64,000 nucleotides of DNA from Zoroaster sp. YZ-2022 (GCA_029582265.1 CM055823.1:20890827-20954826); one strand, 5' to 3'. Positions 33,305 through 43,792 are shown, counted from the first letter of the stretch. The notes: generated from the sequence alone by a model not told the origin. Made by a program: numbers and translations.

Positions 33305-33708
33305 CAATTTGCAGTAACTCAATTTTGAGATATAGATAGATCTCTAAAAATGCCAAAAAACTCCAATAAAACTAACAGAGTGAAAAAGGGGGAGTGGGTG
33401 TATTTTTTACGGAATTAATCTCACAAACAACTTGGAATTGTGTGTTCATTCTACCCATAAAGATGTTCTCAAAAATTTATCAACAAAATCTGAGTCGGTG
33501 ACTTACAACCCCTTGGTGAGTTGTTGGCACCAAATAAGACACTAGTACAATCCTAAGAAATATTTGTCTGAAATGCTATCATCTTTGAGAAACTTGTATC
33601 TCAAAACCTTCAAAAACACCGCAGCAAGTTTCAATTACAACAATCTTTACTTGCTCAAAACAAACGTGTACAATTTCACTGATGAAAAGGAACCATTATT
33701 TGCTGTTT

Positions 33709-33956
33709 TCAAAAACTAGATGATCGAAATGAATTGCTTTCTTGAAAGCCAAAGATGTATAATGCCTTTAACAAAGTGCAGGAGTGTGGATTTGATTGGT
33801 CTAACACAATGAGAGTATTTTGGATGCCTTTTGTCGATGTTTCATTCTTTTCATTGAACACTTTTGTTTTTACAAGCCGTATTTTTACCCTCATGTCTTG
33901 GACTCCTTGCAGGACTTCTGTATATTTATACAAGAATGCTTCGACTTCTCTCTTGC
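33709..33956 (-). CDS. Candidate terminal exon of the large minus-strand gene
   Basis: A strong acceptor (TATGTTTTTAATTGTAG) is followed in phase 1 by about 81 codons: KREVEAFLYKYTEVLQGVQD, then MRVKIRLVKTKVFNEKNETS and LIVLDQSNPHSCTLLKALYI, ending SFRSSSF and TGA. The frame is open in AT-rich DNA and reads as a folded protein segment. The preceding recognised exon (36240-36342) ends in phase 0, so at least one exon between them, in the Penelope/microsatellite region, would be needed. It may instead belong to another gene. The family is not recognised. Confidence 0.45.
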
Positions 33957-34349
33957 CTACAATTAAAAACATAAGTTTACATGAATTGTTAAAATGAGAG
34001 TTTCTATTATCAAACAAGTAGTCAATTGCAGTACACTTTAATATACTGTTTTTGTTTTGGAAGGTGTATTTATGTTTACATCATTTTAAATATTCATGAA
34101 ATTTTGTTGTGATGTCATAGAAAAGCTGGGCGCATTATCACTGTTAGTTTACAAACAATTCTGATTAAATTCTAAGCATTTTGAGTGTTAACCTACAATT
34201 GAGACCTTTTAAATGAAATACTGCAACTATATGATATTTTTTTTTTACACTTTGTGCTGTTGTGACATTGTTTTTCTTGCAAAAAATGGTTACCAATGTT
34301 TTAATGAAATTATTAAAACCTAGTGCTTTAAATCTTTATTAAATGCATA

Positions 34350-34465
34350 AAATGTCAACAATTTTGGTGTAAAGATGAAAAAAATTACTGCAGTGGGATT
34401 TGAACATGCGACCTCCGGATTACCAAACTGGTACTCTACCAACTGAGCTACCTAGCCCTACATTG
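34350..34465 (-). repeat. tRNA-derived SINE or tRNA pseudogene, minus strand
   Basis: The minus strand reads GGTAGCTCAGTTGGTAGAGT (A box), then AATCCGGAGGTCGC and ATGTTCAAATCCCACTGCAG (B box). The T-stem does not pair and the sequence continues into a non-tRNA tail, so it is not a functional tRNA. It differs from the (TTA)n SINE family. Confidence 0.65.
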
Positions 34466-34628
34466 GCAGTCTCCAACATAGAGATCGTCAATGTAGGGCA
34501 ATCTGCAAATCACAGGTTCAAATTCCTGCTTTAGTCTGTTTTCCCTTGTTCAAATCGAAATTGATTTATATTGTACCCAGTCAGTTTCCCTGACAATTTA
34601 TAAATGTTCATAAAAAGTTACAAACCCA

Positions 34629-34631
<3 letters not shown>

Positions 34632-34692
<61 letters not shown>

Positions 34693-34711
34693 TATATATA
34701 CATGTATATAT

Positions 34712-34776
<65 letters not shown>

Positions 34777-34834
34777 CATATACATACATATACATACATA
34801 TACATACATATACATGCATATACATATATATACA

Positions 34835-34902
<68 letters not shown>

Positions 34903-34946
34903 CACACACACACACACACATATATATATACATATATATATATATA
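34632..34946. repeat. TA/CA compound microsatellite
   Basis: (AT)n interrupted by (AC)n and (ATAC)n stretches. It abuts the degenerate Penelope-like element. Confidence 0.95.
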
Positions 34947-35041
34947 GATCAGGTATAGTTCACTGCGGAACCAAGATAGTGCTCTACATTGAAGTAGCAG
35001 AATAAGTAAATAGACGAACTACTCGGTGGGTGAGAACATTA

Positions 35042-35141
35042 TTTGAGATTGTATGTATAACCACTCGAAGATACATTCAACGAAGCGACACCACCATATC
35101 AAGAAGCGTTACACAAGAGTGGTTATACATACAATCTCAAA
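35042..35141. repeat. 24-bp perfect hairpin
   Basis: 35042-35065 and 35118-35141 are exact reverse complements (GAGATTGTATGTATAACCAC within), separated by 52 nt, inside the 5' part of the Penelope-like relic. Confidence 0.85.
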
Positions 35142-35219
35142 TACACGCCTACACCGCATAAAGTAAATCACAACCGCAATCGTAATATAATATGGTTTAA
35201 CCCCCATACAACAAACGGC

Positions 35220-35700
35220 CAAGAATAACATAGGAAGAGAATTTATTAACCTGATCGACAAATGTTTTCCGACCAGTCACAAACTGAAGAAAATATTTAA
35301 CAGAAACACAATAAAACTAAGCTACAGCTGCATGCCTAATCAAACAAATCATAGAGCGGACATAACAAAAGCCATCCTAAAGAAACCACACAACCGGAAC
35401 ATGACAACACCACAAAAACGTGTAACTGCAGGAAGAAGAACGAATGTCCACTAGAGGGAGATTGCCTGACTAAAGAGATTGTCTACCAGCTACGATCACC
35501 ACGAAAGACACAACGAGACTTATGTAGGACTGACAGCAACTGAATTTAAGACCAGATGGAGGAATCACAAGACGTCATTTACTACACGAAAACGGAAGAA
35601 CGATACACAACTCAGTAAATACCTGTGGCAGTTAAAGAGACAAACAAGAAGAATATTCAATTACGTGGAAAATCATCGCCAAGAGCTAAACCTACACTAA
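35220..35700 (+). pseudogene. Penelope-type GIY-YIG endonuclease relic
   Basis: Broken frames read [20 protein letters not shown], then [19 protein letters not shown], a Cys-rich linker [20 protein letters not shown], and finally HNETYVGLTATEFKTRWRNH with TQLSKYLWQLKR. The last segment is the YIG-x10-R-x3-H core of a GIY-YIG nuclease as used by Penelope-like retroelements. There are frameshifts between segments (for instance after IVYQ), so no functional product is expected. It clearly differs from the Penelope copy at 19-21 kb. Confidence 0.7.
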
Positions 35701-35899
35701 TCTCACGAAGAGATGCAATTTATGCATTATCAGAAACATTTAATTATTACCAAACCGCACATGGCAACCTTAAATAAACGTAATGAACTTATATCAACAT
35801 GCAGACACCAACGAAAACACATTCTGAGATATAATTAGATATACATCACTAAACACACACACATACATATACTTGTAAACCACACCCGATGCTTCAGTG

Positions 35900-35973
35900 T
35901 ATATGGTGATTAACTGATGAGTGGATCGACATCATGTCGACCTACGAAACAAATTTGTATTAAGACCCATATG
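35900..35973 (+). ncRNA. Type I hammerhead ribozyme
   Basis: The complete catalytic core is present: CTGATGA at 35914-35920 and GAAA at 35946-35949. Helix II is 35921-35945 (GTGG/CCTAC-type base, one A-C mismatch, then TCGACA/TGTCGA, 3-nt loop). Helix III is ACA/TGT closed by AATT. The cleavage triplet is GTA at 35957-35959. Helix I is TTAA/TTAA (35910-35913 with 35960-35963), a 3x3 internal loop, then six more pairs (35901-35906 with 35967-35972) and a G-T wobble. All invariant positions are canonical. Penelope-like elements are known carriers of hammerheads, and this one sits just before the terminal repeat. Cleavage is predicted after 35959 in a plus-strand transcript. Confidence 0.85.
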
Positions 35974-36002
35974 TTCTCACCCACCGAGTAGTTCGTCTAT
36001 TT

Positions 36003-36005
<3 letters not shown>

Positions 36006-36065
<60 letters not shown>
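36006..36065. repeat. (TA)n microsatellite
   Basis: Pure TA repeat abutting the right end of the Penelope-like relic; a TA-rich tract also abuts its left end. Confidence 0.95.
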
Positions 36066-36068
<3 letters not shown>

Positions 36069-36239
36069 TAAATGGATCCCAAAAGGAAGTCAAATATGAC
36101 ATGGTACAAATTGGAAGTTGAATATTGTGTCACCTGTCCTACATGTATGATGGGGGTTAAATATTAAATTTGCAAACATATCTAGATACATGGTATTTGC
36201 TATGCTATAATGTACCTTTCAAAGAGAAAACAAACTGAC

Positions 36240-36342
36240 CTTGTTATCAGCAAAGTTCTTTATGACCTCATCATCAATGCCAAGTTCTTTCAATATGCCT
36301 TCCATCAAATCCATGTTCAGCCTGATGTGCAGCTCAACATAA
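36240..36342 (-). CDS. Exon M of minus-strand gene
   Basis: The acceptor GTCACATTACAG and donor GTCAGT bound 103 bp. In the only open frame (phase 2-0) it reads YVELHIRLNMDLMEGILKEL and GIDDEVIKNFADNK, an amphipathic, helix-rich segment. It does not join exon K (ends phase 1) directly, so a small exon between 36.4 and 38.5 kb is missing from this model. That interval is now mostly minisatellite. The family is not recognised. Confidence 0.5.
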
Positions 36343-36484
36343 CTGTAATGTGACACAAACACACTGATACCAGTTATATACCAGAAATGGGTGTGCTCAG
36401 GATCTTGGATTTATCAAATGTCAAATGAGCTCAAAATCCTGTAACAATTGCACCCCTCTGCTCTGCTTTGACCTAAGAACAATT

Positions 36485-36691
36485 CAGTCTTTGTAGGCCT
36501 ATCATTTCAGTCTTTGTAGGCCTATCATTTCAGTCTTTGTAGGCCTATCATTTCAGTCTTTGTAGGCCTATCATTTCAGTCTTTGTAGGCCTATCATTTC
36601 AGTCTTTGTAGGCCTATCATTTCAGTCTTTGTAGGCCTATCATTTCAGTCTTTGTAGGCCTATCATTTCAGTCTTTGTTGGCCTATCATTT
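36485..36691 (+). repeat. 23-bp minisatellite, 9 copies
   Basis: Unit CAGTCTTTGTAGGCCTATCATTT starting at 36485 and every 23 bp to 36669. The last copy has TTGG for TAGG. Each unit contains the palindrome AGGCCT. Confidence 0.95.
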
Positions 36692-36773
36692 TCCATAGGC
36701 CTATAAGTCTACTATAAATTATCCATGTCATCTGAAATTTCATGATTTAAAAAAGAACAATCAGCTTACTTAA

Positions 36774-38072
36774 AGGGACAACATTGTCATGATCACGGCA
36801 GACTTTCCATTGTCATGATCACGGCAGACTTTCCATTGTCATGATCACGGCAGACTTTCCATTGTCATGATCACGGCAGACTTTCCATTGTCATGATCAC
36901 GGCAGACTTTCCATTGTCATGATCACGGCAGACTTTCCACTGTCATGATCACCGCAGACTTTCCACTGTCATGATCACGGCAGACTTTCCACTGTCATGA
37001 TCACCGCAGACTTTCCACTGTCATGATCACGGCAGACTTTCCATTGTCATGATCACGGCAGACTTTCCATTGTCACGATCACGGCAGACTTTCCACTGTC
37101 ACGATCACGGCAGACTTTCCACTGTCACGATCACGGCAGACTTTCCATTGTCACGATCACGGCAGACTTTCCATTGTCACGATCACGGCAGACTTTCCAT
37201 TGTCACGATCACGGCAGACTTTCCACTGTCACGATCACGGCAGACTTTCCACTGTCATGATCACGGCAGACTTTCCATTGTCATGATCACGGCAGACTTT
37301 CCATTGTCATGACCACAGCAGACTTTACATTGTCATGATCACAGCAGACTTTCCATTGTCATGATCACGGCAGACTTTCCATTGTCATGACCACAGCAGA
37401 CTTTCCATTGTCATGATCACAGCAGACTTTCCATTGTCATGACCACGGCAGACTTTCCATTGTCATGATCACGGCAGACTTTCCATTGTCATGATCACGG
37501 CAGACTTTCCATTGTCATGACCACAGCAGACTTTACATTGTCATGATCACAGCAGACTTTCCATTGTCATGATCACGGCAGACTTTCCATTGTCATGATC
37601 ACGGCAGACTTTCCATTGTCATGATCACGGCAGACTTTCCATTGTCATGATCATGGCAGACTTTCCATTGTCATGACCACAGCAGACTTTACATTGTCAT
37701 GATCACAGCAGACTTTCCATTGTCATGATCACGGCAGACTTTCCATTGTCATGATCACAGCAGACTTTACATTGTCATGATCACAGCAGACTTTCCATTG
37801 TCATGATCACGGCAGACTTTCCATTGTCATGATCACGGCAGACTTTCCATTGTCATGATCACAGCAGACTTTCCATTGTCATGATCACAGCAGACTTTCA
37901 ACAGGGCATAGAATCAGTGTCCTACTTTAAGATGAATATACTGACTAAAATGACTGGCTCATTTATGCAGCAGCAACGATAATATGACATTATCATGTGG
38001 GTATTATTTTCAGTCACCGAGTTAATCTAAAACTAGCACTATGATTCCATGCTTTTTTGATCGATTGTCCCT
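36774..38072. mobile_element. MITE-1 copy a, swollen by a 26-bp minisatellite
   Basis: The termini AGGGACAA...TTGTCCCT are flanked by TTAA at 36770-36773 and 38073-38076. The core (CAGGGCATAGAATC, AAGATGAA, CTCATTTATGCAGCAGCAAC, TTCAGTCACCGAGTTAATCT) matches copies at 47609, 52455 and 62261, which are about 215 bp when not expanded. Here a subterminal segment has been amplified to over 1.1 kb. Confidence 0.8.
36790..37900 (+). repeat. 26-bp minisatellite, about 43 copies, within MITE-1 copy a
   Basis: Unit TGTCATGATCACGGCAGACT plus TTCCAT. Variants (cacgatcac, catgaccaca, cactg) occur in blocks and as higher-order groups, showing successive rounds of unequal exchange. Each typical unit contains TGATCA palindromes. 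It gives a spurious open frame at 37049-37312. Confidence 0.95.
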
Positions 38073-38189
38073 TTAAAATATATCCACAATTATACACTAA
38101 TTGAAGCACCTAAGTTGGTTTTAATTTTGTCAAAAAGTACTGAGAAATTTGTAAAAATGCTTCTTTATGTACGATATTTATGTTCACAT

Positions 38190-38300
38190 TCCCATGGGCA
38201 TGGAATCGATGTTCTAGTTTAAGATGAACACACAGTGACTGGAAATTACTGGCTCATTTATGCAACAGCAATGGTAATATGACCTTATCAAGTGTTGCAT
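38190..38300 (+). repeat. Partial MITE-1 fragment
   Basis: GGGCATGGAATCGATGTTCT, AGTTTAAGATGAACAC and GGCTCATTTATGCAACAGCA match the central part of MITE-1. Both ends are missing. Confidence 0.65.
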
Positions 38301-38499
38301 TCTGTATTATACCTGTACAGGGGCTTGACCCAGTAATATCTTCATAATAATGAGGTTTCTTATTCTCTTCATAAGTGACCAAGTCAACTGTATCTTTATT
38401 GAAGAAAATCAAATGAAGGGAAATGTGAATGCACGTTTGATATTTTCTGATCATCTACAGATCCAACCAGTACAGATAATCCAGAAATTTTAGACTTAC

Positions 38500-38577
38500 C
38501 TGGCTGGCACATTCGCTTTAACTCTGCTTCTGCCTTGTCGAGAAATTCTTTGATATATTTGCCATCAATGATGATCT
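38500..38577 (-). CDS. Exon K of minus-strand gene
   Basis: The acceptor TTTTCAACTCTAG and strong donor GTAAGT bound 78 bp, phase 1-1: IIIDGKYIKEFLDKAEAELK then RMCQP. It joins exon J in phase (split Glu codon). It reads as a charged amphipathic helix. Confidence 0.6.
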
Positions 38578-39084
38578 CTAGAGTTGAAAATAAGAATGTA
38601 AATATTGTATTTCCAAACATGAAAATTTACATAATAGCTTAATCACTAGCAATCTGACTGGACGATATTAAACACCTATACTCGAAGTATGCATGAGAAA
38701 ACCATTTTGTAACAAATGGTTTGTAGACATGCTCATCAAATATCTTTATTTCTTTAATTTAGAAGTGTTTTTCTCTAGAAAAGTACAGTATATTACATGT
38801 GGGTATTACTACAATATGCAGTCTCCTAAGTTAATATGCGCACATGTTTTTAGAATCCTAAATATTCAAAACTTGCTCATGCTTGCACATAAATTTACTA
38901 TGAGGACATATTTTACTAGGTTTCATAAAAACTACAAACCTTACCAGGTTGCATAGCTGTACTATGGTTCATTACTCAGTATACTCCAGTACAAAAACAC
39001 ATCAATCCCCCTTGATGCCCCACCTAAAAGTCCCATTCAGATATTTAGATGCAGGACATATTAATCAATGAAACACTTATTCTA

Positions 39085-39272
39085 GAGAATTAATAAGCTA
39101 CCCCAAAACTGCCACAAGAATTTCATGGTGTTTCACGGTGAAGGAATCCCAAGAGTATTTTATGGCATTTTCACGGTGTTGTGTCATCGTGAAATTGCTG
39201 TGAACTATTTATTTCACGGTAAAACAGATTTTCAGGGCATTTTCAGGGTAAAGTTATTCATAGTGTTATGAA
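39085..39272 (-). repeat. Half copy of MITE-2
   Basis: Inverted relative of the left half of the full copy at 43793. It runs from near the central TTGGGGCAGCTCATTAATTC segment to the terminus TTCATAGTG-TTA at 39264-39275. Confidence 0.7.
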
Positions 39273-39480
39273 GTCTTCAGTCACAGTTTGAGTCTTGAAA
39301 ATGGTTGTGCATGAGACGTTCAGTACTTTGGCCATATCCTCAAATATGATGAGGTAATGGCAACATTTCCTCAGTGCAAACATATATTTGTTGATCGTCT
39401 TGGCTTGCTTTCCATCAGCAGAATGGGTTAGCACAATTCTGATTTCAAACAACATATACTCAATGTAAATCAATATAATC
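39273..39480 (-). other. Protein-like frame next to a MITE; possible broken exon
   Basis: The frame reads LFEIRIVLTHSADGKQAKTI, then NKYMFALRKCCHYLIIFEDM and AKVLNVSCTTIFKTQTVTED, running straight into the MITE-2 terminus. It looks coding, but no acceptor/donor pair fits the phase of exons J and K. Either the MITE removed its end or it is a relic. Confidence 0.3.
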
Positions 39481-39489
39481 AATTAGGTT

Positions 39490-40560
39490 TCTGATTCATG
39501 AAATGAAAATTATGCGCAATTATTTAAAGATGCAATGACAAATATTATGCCACATATAATAGTGAGCTTTGAACCAATTAATTCCAATCAATTGGATGAA
39601 TTGAGCACACAAAATATCATATGTAGATCTTCACATTAGGTTGTACTATGGTGCACAGTATGTCCAGAAATATTATGCAACTTTAATCAGCTGGGATTTA
39701 TATGAAGATAAAAATGTTTAGCTTACTTCTGAGGTATTGATGGATGCAGTATTTTAGAGAAGGTGCTCCCCATTGACTCACACAAAAGGTGGAGAGTCCC
39801 TGTGATGTTCTTTATATAGAGTTTGCCTTGTCATGTGCATGCTTTTGTGGCATACATGTACATGTACATGTATTCGCCAAAACATTTGACAACATCTGCA
39901 GAAAGTAGAGTAAAATAAATATGAAAGTACATTCATTTATATAATGATTCAATTATAACATCAAATACAGTATTTCCATGTATTTCTTTATGTATTAACA
40001 CACACTGTGCATGTCAATGTGGATGCACTTTGATGGTTAACTTGTGCAATTTGTGAAAAACCTTGCAGTTTCTCAGCCATTGCTCTCAATGAAATGTCAC
40101 TCATCAAGTGAAGTATAGTGTCATCTGACTGGCAGCTGGTTCATCAAGTGAAGTATAGTGTCATCTGACTGGCAGCTGGTTCATATTTCATGTAAATGCT
40201 AAAGCAAATCGAATTTGATGGTGAAAATCACAGTGTGATGACTATTTGCCATTGACATTCTAAATTTTATGTGGCATTAATTAATTTCATTAATAGAACA
40301 TTTTGCCAAAAATACCTTCCTAAATCCAAGAGGTGGGGGAGGAGGGGGCATATTAAATAGAAGAAAGGAGAGTTGTATACATCATAAGTTAGATTTTTGT
40401 TTTTATTTAAGCAGCACTTTCCATTATAAGGTCAATATTATTAAATAATTAGTGTAAACGAGACACAATTCAATAAAGTTTGTACCCAAGAAAAATTAAT
40501 AATGTATTACAGTATATAATTCATTAATGATAAACTGCACTTCATTGTCATATGATCTTA
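39490..40560. other. Intron; no other feature
   Basis: A 40-bp direct duplication (TCATCAAGTGAAGTATAGTG...GGCAGCTGGT) occurs at 40101-40180. Otherwise nothing was recognised. Confidence 0.45.
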
Positions 40561-40561
40561 C

Positions 40562-40685
40562 CATTTGATGAGAGAGGAACACTCTGCTTTGGATAATCAC
40601 CAGTTGCTTTCTTAGCAGCCTCTTGACGTATTTTGCAAAAAGATGATACTTTACGAATCAGCTTGAGATAGAGAGTGCTTTTCAG
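40562..40685 (-). CDS. Exon J of minus-strand gene
   Basis: The acceptor TTTAATATTCAG and donor GTAAGA bound 124 bp, phase 0-1: LKSTLYLKLIRKVSSFCKIR, then QEAAKKATGDYPKQSVPLSS. Basic, helix-forming. It fits after exon I (phase 0) and before exon K (phase 1). Confidence 0.6.
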
Positions 40686-40689
40686 CTGA

Positions 40690-42136
40690 ATATTAAATAT
40701 ATACATGATGATAAATATGTGGTTTAATAAACTGCCTGATCCAGTACAACTCCAATAAAATTAGATCACACCTAATCCATACATTCTGTCTTTTGATTGG
40801 CCTAAATCATGTCACATGATATTCCCTATTTTTATTGTCATACCAGCCATCTACAAAAAGTCTAGACTACATATATGCTGAAAACGTCCATACTACAAGA
40901 CACATGCCTATAACAACAATGGTGCACACGCACAAAGCTATGCACAGCATTCACAAAATCACATAAGCAATGTATCCCCTCATATGTGAGCAACCTTCGT
41001 TCGTTTTCCTGAACTACGGTAAAATTCAATTGAAAATACTGAAGCAAAGTAGCTGTATGATTTTTCACACTTTTTATGATTGGGAATAAATTATGATTGG
41101 GAATAAATTGAAATATCACCCTGATGGCTTACTGTCACATCACATCATCATGGCATTCATCATGGCATGGTCTTCCTTTGCCGGTCTTCATAGATAAAGG
41201 GAATTTGCTGATAAAGAATATTCGTCTTACTTGTATACATAAGAATTAGTAACTGTTAATACCTTTACATTGTGTTGAGTACGAATATGTACGTCTGGCC
41301 TCTTGAGACCTCTCTAGTTATGACAGCCTTTGACAGGACATGAGCATGCCCATCTTCTCTTCTTCTTGTTCAGTCCATGCCTGGTTGGCTCCCTTTAAAG
41401 TGACAATTAATTATTGCTAAGCATATACATGTATATCTGATTTAATTTTAATTGGGACACCTGGGGACACCAAGTAATTTAACAAAATAAACAAATTAAT
41501 TGAAGAATTGATTATGTGTTTGGGTTTGGTGTGTACACATTCCATCGGGTTGCACTTAAGAGTTGCCCAATTTGAGGTTTGTCCTGACACATGAGGTCAA
41601 AACAAATCTATCCTTGGTAGATATCACAGTGGACAAACCCAATTTACCTTTGTCGTGCTTTGCCAAGCATCTGCAGCCTCTTCTCCCTAGCTATCAGCTT
41701 GTGGGTTCATTATAAATGCTGTGACAGGTATTTATACCTGCCATTACACAGTGGACACATCCTTGCGTATCTTTCTCCCTATAATGCAATAAATACGATT
41801 CCTATCTAACATTACAAACAAATCTATTTGCTATAGTGAGAGAATACAAAATACATTGTAAAGAAACCACTAAATGTGACCCAATCTTACAAAGTGAGTT
41901 GGAAGTCGCCAAGGCTACTTTTGTGTAACAATCCTTACACATGGCTTTTCACAATGCAAATCAATATAAATTGTCAATGAATTTCACCCCACAAGATATT
42001 GAAATTGAAATTTTTAAATTTGATAAATTTATTTTAGAGGTGTACATTAGGACAAAACATTTATGTGTTTTGTTTTACATAATGAATCAATAAACGTAAA
42101 CAAAGTAAGATAGCTTTGCATGGTGAAAAGGATAAG
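40690..42136. other. Intron; no assigned feature
   Basis: Weak exon-like frames on the minus strand at about 41310-41395 and 41655-41710 (HKLIAREKRLQMLGKARQ next to a GTAAAT) were considered but not adopted. No repeat family was recognised. Confidence 0.35.
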
Positions 42137-42256
42137 TATAGACTGTTTGCAGTGACACCATGTAGAATTCTCTTTTGAGTAAATTCTGAAAAGAACTGGT
42201 TGGTTACAATTTGACATTTCAATCAGTATGCTCTGACCATCTTCAAGAGAATTGAA
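42137..42256 (-). repeat. Penelope tail fragment followed by microsatellites
   Basis: The minus strand resembles the Penelope 3' end (GATGGTCAGAGCATACTGAT, TTTTCAGAATTTACTC). (GAATT)n and (GT)n lie just beyond at 42246-42292. Confidence 0.65.
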
Positions 42257-42454
42257 TTGAATTGAATTGAATTGTGTGTGTGTGTGTGTGTATGGTAGCA
42301 AATTGAATATGACAATATGCTCATTTTAGTAACCTCAAAAATTCCATAAGACTCATTTTGTAGGATCCGGTCACCAACAGCAATGATCATTATTGAATTC
42401 ACAGTCAGACAATATGATTTGCCCTTCACCAACATTTTTTAAGCACTGTATTTC

Positions 42455-42565
42455 CGAGGGTCTGTAGGGGAAAAAGCTCCAAAGGACACTCGGGCAGGAC
42501 TCAATCCTACGACTTTGCTTACTTGTGCTGATGTCTTACCTCTCGACCACCAATTGCAAGCTTGC
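42455..42565 (-). repeat. Second tRNA-like SINE fragment
   Basis: The minus strand reads TGGTGGTCGAGAGGTAAGAC (A-box-like) and GTAGGATTGAGTCCTGCCCG (B-box-like), with the spacing of a class II tRNA. It is not a functional tRNA. Confidence 0.5.
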
Positions 42566-42777
42566 CCAATGACGACAGGCAGTTATTACATGTATTCTAA
42601 TGATTTTGTCATTGTATTAACATGTAAGTCTTTTTATTGAAACCCTGAGAACATTTACTAATGTTAAAAAGAATCAAATTTTAAAAATATTATGCTTGCA
42701 TTAATTCATGACATTTTTAAATGTTGAAAGATTGCCAAGACAATTTGAGTTTTAAAGGTAAGTTGAATGAAACTCAC

Positions 42778-42915
42778 AGGCTTGTATTTCTTTAGTACAC
42801 CTTCTTCTGTCTCATCATCTTCTGTCTCATCATCTTCTTTACTCTCTGATGCCAATTGTTCTGACTCCTCTTGTCCATCCTCATCTGCAGTGTCTGAAGA
42901 CAATTCTTCTGCCAA
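42778..42915 (-). CDS. Exon I of minus-strand gene (acidic)
   Basis: The donor GTGAGT at the low end is strong. Acceptor TTATTTAAAG gives phase 0-0 and 46 codons; an alternative AG five bases in would break the phase. It reads LAEELSSDTADEDGQEESEQ, then LASESKEDDETEDDETEEGV and LKKYKP: a highly acidic, low-complexity Glu/Asp segment followed by a Lys cluster. Such stretches are typical of intracellular, disordered linkers, which is unexpected if this is downstream of extracellular FN3 modules. Confidence 0.55.
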
Positions 42916-42957
42916 CTTTAAATAAAGTTACTATTTTTGCATTAATTCATGACATTT

Positions 42958-43312
42958 TCGTGGCCGAGCGGTCTAGCTTACCGGATTCAAGTTCTGGTGT
43001 TAGCAACAGAATGTGGGTTCGAATCACGGCCGTGACACTTGTGTCCTTGAGCAAGACACTTAATCATAATTGCTTCTCTCCACCCAGGGGTTAAATGGGT
43101 ACCTGTGAAGGCAGAGTTGGTTTGCTCTATATGCGCTAGAAATGGCAGCAATTGAGCTGTATACTCCCCAGGGAGCTGAGATGGTTTCAGGAATGATTTA
43201 TGAGCCTTATGAGCCTTATGAGCAGGGATAATAATATAATGCGCCTTGAGCACCACTTAGTTGGTGGATACGTGCGCTATATAAATCCACACATTATTAT
43301 TATTATTATTTT
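42958..43312 (+). repeat. tRNA-derived SINE, full length
   Basis: Head GTGGCCGAGCGGTCTAGCTT (A box) with GTGGGTTCGAATCACGGCCG (B box), body CCTTGAGCAAGACACTTAAT...CCCCAGGGAGCTGAGATGGT, tail GCGCCTTGAGC...GTGCGCTATATAAATCC and (ATT)n. This is the best full-length copy for defining the family (about 350 bp). Confidence 0.88.
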
Positions 43313-43792
43313 TTTTAAACATTGAAAATCTACAAAGGCAGTTTAAAGATGTATCGGCCCATGTTTGGGTCGATTTGAAGATAAAAATAGATTTAAATGT
43401 TGACTTGATTTTTTAGAGGTTAAGGAAGTTATAAGATTTTATTTGAGACATTGAACGAAAATAAATAGTACCAGTAAATTAAAAACTCAAATTAATAACA
43501 GGCGGGACCCAGCATTTTAATCCTGAGGTTGCATATGACTACACAATTGATTGCATGTAACAGGTTGAGGGTGTGGTCAGTCTTGGCCAGTCTTGGCCAG
43601 CACGGCTGTCAACCAGAATCATACACATTTGAAATATTGCTTTTATTTACCGTTTTTAACAGCCAAATTTCATAATATGTTGTTCTTTGCATTTAACAAC
43701 AATATTATCTCTCAAAATTTGTTCGCTTTATAAATTCTATTTTGTCGGTCGTCAAAGCTAAACATGGGCGATATATTTGTTTTAAGTTTTAA
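43313..43792. other. Intron; nothing recognised
   Basis: No exon or transposon end was seen. Confidence 0.4.

Larger units (their letters stand above)
30235..33510. repeat. Older inverted-repeat pair enclosing a nested element
   Basis: About 30235-30445 and 33305-33510 are inverted relatives. Shared blocks are GAACATCTTTATGGGTAGAATG (left) with its complement near 33447, and ATCTCAAAATTGAG near 30430 with its complement near 33315. They flank the Harbinger-like foldback, suggesting an older long-TIR element that was invaded. Confidence 0.55.
34947..36005 (+). mobile_element. Degenerate Penelope-like element, second lineage
   Basis: Bounded by TA-rich microsatellites, with a perfect 35-bp inverted repeat (35005-35039 and 35971-36005). 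It has a 24-bp perfect hairpin at 35042-35141, a broken coding region at about 35220-35700, and a hammerhead ribozyme near the 3' end. Only the C-terminal part of the polyprotein survives. Inverted termini and a ribozyme both fit the known architecture of Penelope-like elements. Confidence 0.75.

Noticed and set aside
34390..34465. A functional tRNA gene on the minus strand
   Set aside because: The T-stem and acceptor stem do not pair, and the sequence runs into a SINE-like tail.
34598..35005. Several long frames of alternating Ile/Tyr/His residues
   Set aside because: They are translations of the TA/CA microsatellite on both strands.
36485..37900. Regular repeats resembling a CRISPR array
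   Set aside because: Units are contiguous tandem copies without unique spacers, in a eukaryotic intron, and derive from a MITE.
41310..41710. Two small minus-strand exons (HKLIAREKRLQ... and a basic Cys-containing frame ending at a stop)
   Set aside because: Phases do not fit exons I and J, the acceptors are weak, and adopting them would end the protein prematurely. Kept only as a possibility.
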